11,305 bases of DNA, from positions 1 through 11,305 of the forward strand of contig CAIPTQ010000238.1 of NCBI GenBank assembly GCA_903868035.1, read 5' to 3'. Positions 1-4,900 of this stretch are shown here, one piece after another. The first letter of the stretch is position 1. Every line of letters begins with the position of its first letter. The position numbers and the translations under genes were made by a program. The notes below the pieces were generated by a model that ran no database searches, was not told where the DNA came from, and was given only the letters and a program-made list of their open reading frames with translations. This DNA is from an uncultured Phycisphaerales bacterium. Lineage in GTDB: Bacteria; Planctomycetota; Phycisphaerae; WQYP01.

Positions 1-457
1 ACTCCCCCAGCACCGCCTCCCCGCTCAGCTCCCGCACCGGCAGCTCCCCCAGCGACAGCTCCAGCATCTTCGCCAAATTCCCATACGCCAGCACAATCTG
101 CTCCCACGCCTTCTCTATCTCCCGAAACCGGTCCAATCCCCGCTTGGTCTCCCCGCGCTCCAGCATCCCCGCCACCTCCTTATGCTGCGGCATCAGCCAC
201 TCAATCAGCGCCGCCAGCTTCCCCAGCATCGTCAGGCTCAAATCTTTCCGATCGGCGGTCGTCAGGCGTAGGGTTTCGTACCCCAGCGGCTCTTCGCGGG
301 CTTCCGTCAGGCCCTGGCCTTCCAGAACGCTCTCCCCAAGCTGGATTTTCACCAGCACCCGCCCGGCGGCAATGAGCGGGCGCGTCCGCGCCAAAATCTC
401 CCCGATGGTCACCCCGTCCAGGTCCGCCAACGGTTTGCGATCCAAATACACAGGCAT
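1..457 (-). CDS. Hypothetical protein, N-terminal part (gene runs off the left edge)
   Basis: An open frame reads leftward from ATG at 457 and is still open at position 2, giving 152 residues without a stop. The start is supported by a GGAAAGGAG ribosome binding site just upstream (roughly 461-469). The protein begins MPVYLDRKPLADLDGVTIGE and has two parts. The first 45 residues or so look like beta-strand, helix, beta-strand (ILARTRPLIAAGRVLVKIQL). The rest is mostly helical and charged, including an amphipathic stretch around residues 75-140 (LGKLAALIEWLMPQ, then REIEKAWEQIVLAYGNLAKML). No signal peptide, membrane helix or catalytic motif is visible. I do not recognise the family. It resembles, from memory only, uncharacterised planctomycete proteins with a short 'my-ligand-X-G-K-P-L' opening strand. 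Codon use fits the neighbours. It is divergent from the sigma operon and should be independently transcribed. Confidence 0.75.
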   Translation of the reverse strand, partial: MPVYLDRKPLADLDGVTIGEILARTRPLIAAGRVLVKIQLGESVLEGQGLTEAREEPLGYETLRLTTADRKDLSLTMLGKLAALIEWLMPQHKEVAGMLERGETKRGLDRFREIEKAWEQIVLAYGNLAKMLELSLGELPVRELSGEAVLGE

Positions 458-481
458 AGGACTCCTTTCCTGACACACTGG

Positions 482-500
482 CCACTGACCACTGACCACT
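482..500. repeat. Short tandem heptamer repeat (CCACTGA, about 2.7 copies)
   Basis: CCACTGA occurs at 482-488 and 489-495 and partly at 496-500, preceded by a related CACTGG. It lies in the upstream region of the left minus-strand gene, about 25-45 bases before its start codon. It may be an intergenic dispersed repeat or a binding site; the sequence does not decide. Confidence 0.6.
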
Positions 501-559
501 TGTATGGCATGTATCGGCCCACCCCCCCATCTCAGTAAAGCGAAAAGAGGGACGTCGGG

Positions 560-657
560 AGCCGCGGCAGCGGCGGCACGAAAGTAGCCCATGACAAGCC
601 GCAGGCGCCGTCATGGGTTGGTTACCCCATAAATTGTGTCAAGCCGCGGAAGCGGCG
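560..657. repeat. Cluster of GC-rich palindromic repeats (REP-like)
   Basis: The 16-mer AGCCGCGG(C/A)AGCGGCG occurs at 560-575 and again at 642-657 with one difference, and each copy is itself a near-palindrome (GCCGC...GCGGC). A third, weaker AAGCCGC...GCGCCG unit lies at 596-610. That third unit forms the loop of a perfect 8-bp inverted repeat, CCCATGAC (588-595) against GTCATGGG (610-617). The arrangement resembles REP-type intergenic palindromes or a folded RNA element. Its position in a non-coding gap argues against it being part of a protein. Confidence 0.55.
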
Positions 658-714
658 CGGGAAATACTCGGTTTTGACCTGATACCCTCGCGTTCGACTC
701 TCCCACCCTCCCAA

Positions 715-745
715 TCGAAAATCAAACATCAAAAATTCGAAAATC
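715..745. repeat. Pair of TCGAAAATC direct repeats in an AT-rich patch
   Basis: TCGAAAATC occurs at 715-723 and 737-745, 22 bp apart (about two helical turns), with an AAAATC-like ATCAAACATCAAAAAT spacer. This is the only AT-rich patch in the gap and lies 50-80 bases upstream of the sigma factor start. It could be a regulator site or the footprint of a dispersed AATCGAAAATC-type repeat. Confidence 0.45.
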
Positions 746-782
746 CGCGCGCCCTCCGCCCCCGTCCGTCGTTATCCCTATT

Positions 783-799
783 AAAGGAGGCTCCGCTTG
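783..799 (+). promoter_or_regulatory. Strong ribosome binding site that fixes a TTG start
   Basis: AAAGGAGG at 783-790 is a near-perfect Shine-Dalgarno sequence, six bases ahead of the TTG at 797-799. No in-frame ATG or GTG lies in a comparable position, so this site decides the start of the sigma factor gene. Confidence 0.85.
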
Positions 800-1534
800 G
801 CCGACACCGACCTGCCGACCCTCGTGGCACGGGCTCAAAAAGGCGACCGTGCCGCGTTTGAGAGCATCGTGCATTGCACCGCCCGGCTGGTGTACGCGCA
901 GATCGTGGCCTCCGTGCGCGACCGCCACCAGGCCGAGGACCTCTCCCAGGAGACCTTCCTCGCCGCCTGGAAGCATATCGCCGACCTGCGCTCCCACGAC
1001 CGCGCCGGCGCCATCACCTGGCTCCTCACCCTCGCCCGCAACAAAGTCCTCGACGCCCTGAAGTTTGATGCCCGAAAAAAACGCGGCGGCATTGGCCCGG
1101 GAGATACCACTGCCGCCGCCCAAATATCCCCAGTGGTGCCAAAAGTGGTGCCGACGCCCTCGTCGGCTTCGCACGTGAGCAACCACCCCCATGCGGCCCC
1201 CGCGCCCTCGTCGGCCTCGCACGTGAGCAACCACCCCCATGCGGCCCCCGCACCCGCTTCGCACGACCCCGCCGACCTCCCCGACCGCGCACCCTCCCCC
1301 GACCAGGCCGCCCTGCGCCACGAGGCCCAGGATCACGCCCTGCGGCTGCTGGAGGAACTCCCCGACGAGTACCGCCAGCCCCTGGCCATGCGCTACCTCG
1401 CCGGCGCCGACTATCACGCCATCCGCGCCGCGCTCGACCTCTCCGACGGCGCACTCCGCGGCCTCCTCAACCGTGGCATGGCCCTCCTCCGCGAACGCAT
1501 GTCGCGCCAGAATGAAGACAAGGTGACACGATGA
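797..1534 (+). CDS. ECF-type RNA polymerase sigma factor with extended repeat-bearing linker
   Basis: A 245-residue sigma-70 family (extracytoplasmic function) protein that should redirect RNA polymerase to a specific promoter set. Region 2 spans about residues 17-90 (DRAAFESIV, then QAEDLSQETFLAAWKHI and AITWLLTLARNKVLDALK, typical of regions 2.1-2.4). Region 4 spans about 178-236 (LEELPDEYRQPLAMRYLAG, then a helix-turn-helix around DYHAIRAALDLSDGALRGLLNRG). The linker between them is about 85 residues, longer than usual for ECF factors, and is Pro/Ala/Ser/His-rich with a 16-residue segment present twice. TTG start with strong ribosome binding site. The gene overlaps the next by ATGA and is followed by a zinc-finger anti-sigma gene, so it is very probably held inactive by that protein. 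The family is certain; the ECF group and target promoters are not visible. Confidence 0.93.
   Translation: MADTDLPTLVARAQKGDRAAFESIVHCTARLVYAQIVASVRDRHQAEDLSQETFLAAWKHIADLRSHDRAGAITWLLTLARNKVLDALKFDARKKRGGIGPGDTTAAAQISPVVPKVVPTPSSASHVSNHPHAAPAPSSASHVSNHPHAAPAPASHDPADLPDRAPSPDQAALRHEAQDHALRLLEELPDEYRQPLAMRYLAGADYHAIRAALDLSDGALRGLLNRGMALLRERMSRQNEDKVTR
1157..1252 (+). repeat. Tandem 48-bp duplication inside the sigma factor linker
   Basis: Units 1157-1204 and 1205-1252 are directly adjacent and differ at only two bases, both silent (GCT/GCC and GCG/GCA). Each encodes PSSASHVSNHPHAAPA (residues 121-136 and 137-152). The sequence after unit 2 (PASH, from 1253) looks like the start of a decayed third copy. 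The in-frame length and near identity point to a recent duplication in a flexible linker. Confidence 0.95.
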
Positions 1535-1935
1535 CCCAAAATCCCCAACACCATCATGCGGTTATTCCATGGTTGGCCACTCTCCTCCTGGTGGGGTGCG
1601 TGTTCCTGCTGGCGGTCGCGCCCGCGCTTTTTGCCCAAGACCAGCCTGTGGCCACCCGTGCCGTTCAATCGCACACCGAGTGGTTGGCGGGCATCGTGAA
1701 GCAGACCGGCGCACTCAAGCCCGGCATCTCGCGCCAGGATTTCGAGAACACCTTCCACCGCGACGGCGGCATCAGCGGCCTTGAGGCGCAGCGTTATTGC
1801 CATCGCGACTGCCCCTACATCAAGGTGGACGTGGCGTTTACCGTGGCGAAGGATTCCCAAACGCCGTTTACCGATCCCGACGCGAAACTCACAAAAATCT
1901 CCAAACCTTATCTTGAAACACCGTACCGAGACTGA
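1531..1935 (+). CDS. Small exported protein of unknown function in the sigma operon
   Basis: A 134-residue protein whose ATG overlaps the sigma factor stop (ATGA), so translation is probably coupled. Residues 13-35 form a hydrophobic signal peptide or anchor (WLATLLLVGCVFLLAVAPALFA), with possible cleavage after A35. The exported part has a conserved-looking core: KPGISRQDFENTFHRDGG (63-80), then a Cys pair in YCHRDCPYIKVDVAF (89-103), then LTKISKPYLE near the end. I recall the same order (KPG-hydrophobic-R, GG, CPYIKVDV, KISKPYLE) in uncharacterised acidobacterial and other proteins, but can name no family with a known role. Its place between sigma and anti-sigma suggests an envelope partner or modulator of the pathway; that is inference. 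Confidence 0.8.
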   Translation: MTQNPQHHHAVIPWLATLLLVGCVFLLAVAPALFAQDQPVATRAVQSHTEWLAGIVKQTGALKPGISRQDFENTFHRDGGISGLEAQRYCHRDCPYIKVDVAFTVAKDSQTPFTDPDAKLTKISKPYLETPYRD

Positions 1936-1939
1936 CCCT

Positions 1940-1984
1940 ATGAACCTGTCCCTGAACTCCAAACTTTGGGAGGATATTCAATGA
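1940..1984 (+). other. Possible 14-residue leader ORF upstream of the anti-sigma gene
   Basis: ATG at 1940 opens a frame encoding MNLSLNSKLWEDIQ, whose TGA (1982-1984) overlaps the ATG of the large gene at 1981-1983. The ribosome binding site of the large gene lies inside it, so translation of the leader could couple to or expose that site. The leader has no good ribosome binding site of its own, so it may equally be chance. Confidence 0.25.
1968..1983 (+). promoter_or_regulatory. Ribosome binding site setting the anti-sigma start at 1981
   Basis: GGGAGG at 1968-1973 lies seven bases before ATG 1981. A TTG at 1966, in the same frame, would place the start inside this site, so ATG 1981 is preferred. 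Confidence 0.8.
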
Positions 1985-4900
1985 AAGAACTCACCGGCGA
2001 TCACGCCTTCGTTCACGAACACATGGCCGCCTATCTCGCCGGCGGGCTGGAGGCGGGGGTGCGGGAGCAGTTCGACGCGCACATCAACAACTGCCCGGAA
2101 TGCTTTGACGCGTTTTCCGAGGCGCGCGACGCCGACCGCGCCCTCCAGCGCACGCTGGGCACATTTGTCCCTGACGCCAAGCTCGAAGACCACATCATTT
2201 CTCATGTACGGGAGCATTTTATGAATCGCTGGCAACACCCTGTCCTCCGCCGCGCCGCCTATGCCACCGCCGCCGCCATCGCCCTGGCCGCCTCCGGCGT
2301 CTTCGCCAACTTCGCCATGCGCCAGGATGGTAGGTTCAATAATCCGCTGACGCGCCAACTGGCGGCACAGGCGGACAGCGCGGCACCCGAGTTGGCCAGG
2401 CCGGCGGATTGGGTGGCGGCGAAGTTCAGCTTCAACCACAAATCCGCGGCAGGCGCAACGGTGAACACAGAGAAGCATTACGCCATGAACTACGTCGATG
2501 CGCGTCTGGATGACATACTGTCCGACTTTGGTAAAACCTTCGGTTTCATTGTCGTCAAGAATGTTCAAACCCCGCAACGCGTCACGATACAGAATCCCAA
2601 TCCCGTCACTGCCGACGAGGCGGTGCAACTACTCAATTCCGCACTCCTGACCCAGGGATATGGCACCATCCAGTCCAAGACTGACAACACGCCCAACGCC
2701 AAAACCATTCTCCGCATCGCGAGCATTCAGGAAGCCAAAAAATCCCTGATACCCGTACGGACGGGCGCCGATCCAAGTGACATTCCTTTGAGCGACAGCA
2801 TCATTACGCAAGTGATCCCGCTGAAGAACGTGGATGCGGCGAGTTTGCGGAAGGATCTGGCATCTTTTATCAGTTCCGACGCTGACGTGACGGTCAATGC
2901 CGGCTCCAACACCCTGGTAGTCACGGACACTTCCGCCAAGATACATCGTTTAGCCGAGGTCATCCAAAGTCTTGACAGCCAGAGGTCGATCAAGACCGTC
3001 ATCGAATACCGGCAACTGACTAATGCCAACGCCGGCGAGGCCGCCAAGCTGCTCAACGGCATGTTTAGCCCCCCCAGCGGTGCGCGCGGCGGTAGCGGCG
3101 GCGCTGGTGCAGGGCCAAATGGCCGTCTCTACGCCGACTTCGATGCACGCACGAATACCGTGGTCCTCAACGGCCCGGCGGACCAGACGGCCCAGGCCGT
3201 GGACATGCTCAACCGCCTCGAAAGCATCCCCATGGATGTCGCTGCCAAGTCATTCCTGGCCAAGTCCGACCCCGCGCAATCCGCGCAGCAAGGCGGACAG
3301 CCATCCCAATCCAACGACACGTTCTTTATCCAGCATCTCAAGAACGGACCCGCCCAAACGCCGCCGCAAAGCGTCGGCACGGGCGTCCTGGCCTACAACG
3401 AGAAAAGTGGCCCGCTCGACCGCATGGATAAAATCACATCCACCAACGGCGACGACATGGGTTTCCAGTTTGGCGTCAACGGGAATCAGCGCGCCGGCGT
3501 GGACGCCAACGGCAACGCCGTCGCTTCAGGGGGCGCCGCCTCCGCCAACGATGGCAAGCTCGGCACCGTCGCCAATGCCGGCGATAATTACATAAAACGC
3601 GCCATCCCCACCCCCATCAACGGGATCAGCACCAGCTCCGGCAACATCATCCAAGCAGAACGCTACAGCACAGTCGTGACCGACACGAACAGCAAACAGG
3701 TGGCAAACTCAGACCGCTGGGTTGGTGGCGTAACCAGTTCCAACGTCAATGCTCCTACCTTTGCCGCACGCCAGGAAGATGCACCCGCTGCCGCAGATAA
3801 ACTAAACGAGAGCAAGACCGATGGACTCAAAGGGGCATATGACGTCCTCTTGGCTCCCACCGTCCACGCCACCGTACGCGATGACACCAAGTCTGGAACT
3901 GCCGAAGATACAAAACTTACACCCACCGCGGTCGCCCCCGGCAAGTTCAGCGATCAGGGGACATTTTTGTCGCTGACCGACGAGGCCCGCTTGTCCACCG
4001 AAGAACGTGCCGCCAAAGCCAAAAACGAAGAACCCGCCAAACTCGCCGCCGCTGACCCGAATGGACCCATCGCCATCATCAACGGCCAGCCCGTGAATCA
4101 AGCGGCAGGCGATAAGCTCCTTGCAAGCCTGTCCCAAGCGAACAATTCAACCGATCATCTGATTCCGTATGCCGACCTGTTGGTCTCTCCCACAGACTGG
4201 CCCGAGATTCAACGCACCGGCACCGTCGCCGATGGCACCGCCGCACCATCCGGCGGCCTCCTCACCAATCCCACCCTGGGCGCACGATATAAAATCCCCG
4301 ACTCCTCCGCCGCATCGACCAACTACACCCCCGCCAAGAATGGCCAAAATGTCGGCTTCGGCGACGCCCATGCGGAATTTTACACCTACTGGTACAACAT
4401 CACCGACCTGGGCGTGTTGTATGACAAAAAGGTCGGCGATCCCAAAATCAACATCGCCGACAGCGCCAACGTCGGCATGACCCAGATCGCCTGGAGCGAC
4501 CCCACGCTGCTGGCCGCCGTCACACCGGTCGCGCCCGCCACCCCCCCCACCGCCACCGGCACCGCCCTGACGCGCCCGGCCGCCCCAATGGTTGACCCCG
4601 CGGCAAGCCTGAAAATCATCCGCAACGGCACCATCGAATTCGAAGTCCTCTCCTTTGATGACGCCTACCGGCGCATCACCACCATCGCCGCCGCCGAGCG
4701 CGGCTTTGTGGCCTCGACCTCCTCCCAAAAACTGGCCAACGGCCATGTGCGCGGCACCATCGTCGTGCGCGTGCCGCCCGACAACGTGGACGACTTCCTG
4801 AAATCCCTGCGCGCCCTGGGCGACCTCAAGGCCCAGCAGATCGGTGCCGCCGACGTCACCAAGCAATACAATGACATTGAATCCGAACTCCGCGGGCTGG

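Larger units (their letters stand above)
458..796. other. Divergent intergenic region with palindromic and AT-rich repeats
   Basis: This 339-base gap separates the left minus-strand gene from the sigma factor operon. It holds the CCACTGA heptamers, a C-run (about 531-537), a cluster of GC-rich palindromes at 560-657, and a pair of TCGAAAATC motifs at 715-745. Both flanking genes must be transcribed from here, but no convincing -35/-10 pair or ECF-type promoter stands out. A TTGACC at 674-679 has no good -10 partner at 16-18 bases. No small gene is supported: the open frames crossing the gap lack ribosome binding sites and run through the repeats. Confidence 0.6.

Noticed and set aside
201..614. 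Minus-strand frame of 137 codons overlapping the left-edge gene
   Set aside because: Arg/Gly/Pro-rich shadow. The overlapping frame starting at 457 has a good ribosome binding site and a normal protein composition.
674..702. TTGACC as the -35 box of the sigma operon promoter
   Set aside because: No -10-like hexamer at 16-18 bases, and no recognisable ECF autoregulatory pair could be placed.
613..861. Plus-strand frame of 82 codons in the intergenic gap
   Set aside because: It runs through the palindromic repeats and into the sigma gene in another frame, with no ribosome binding site.
1157..1252. Tandem repeat considered as a CRISPR remnant
   Set aside because: The units are directly adjacent with no spacers and lie in frame inside a sigma factor gene.
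722..1417. Minus-strand open frame of 231 codons opposite the sigma factor
   Set aside because: Its repeats are only the reverse reading of the 48-bp duplication, and the plus strand has clear sigma2 and sigma4 motifs.
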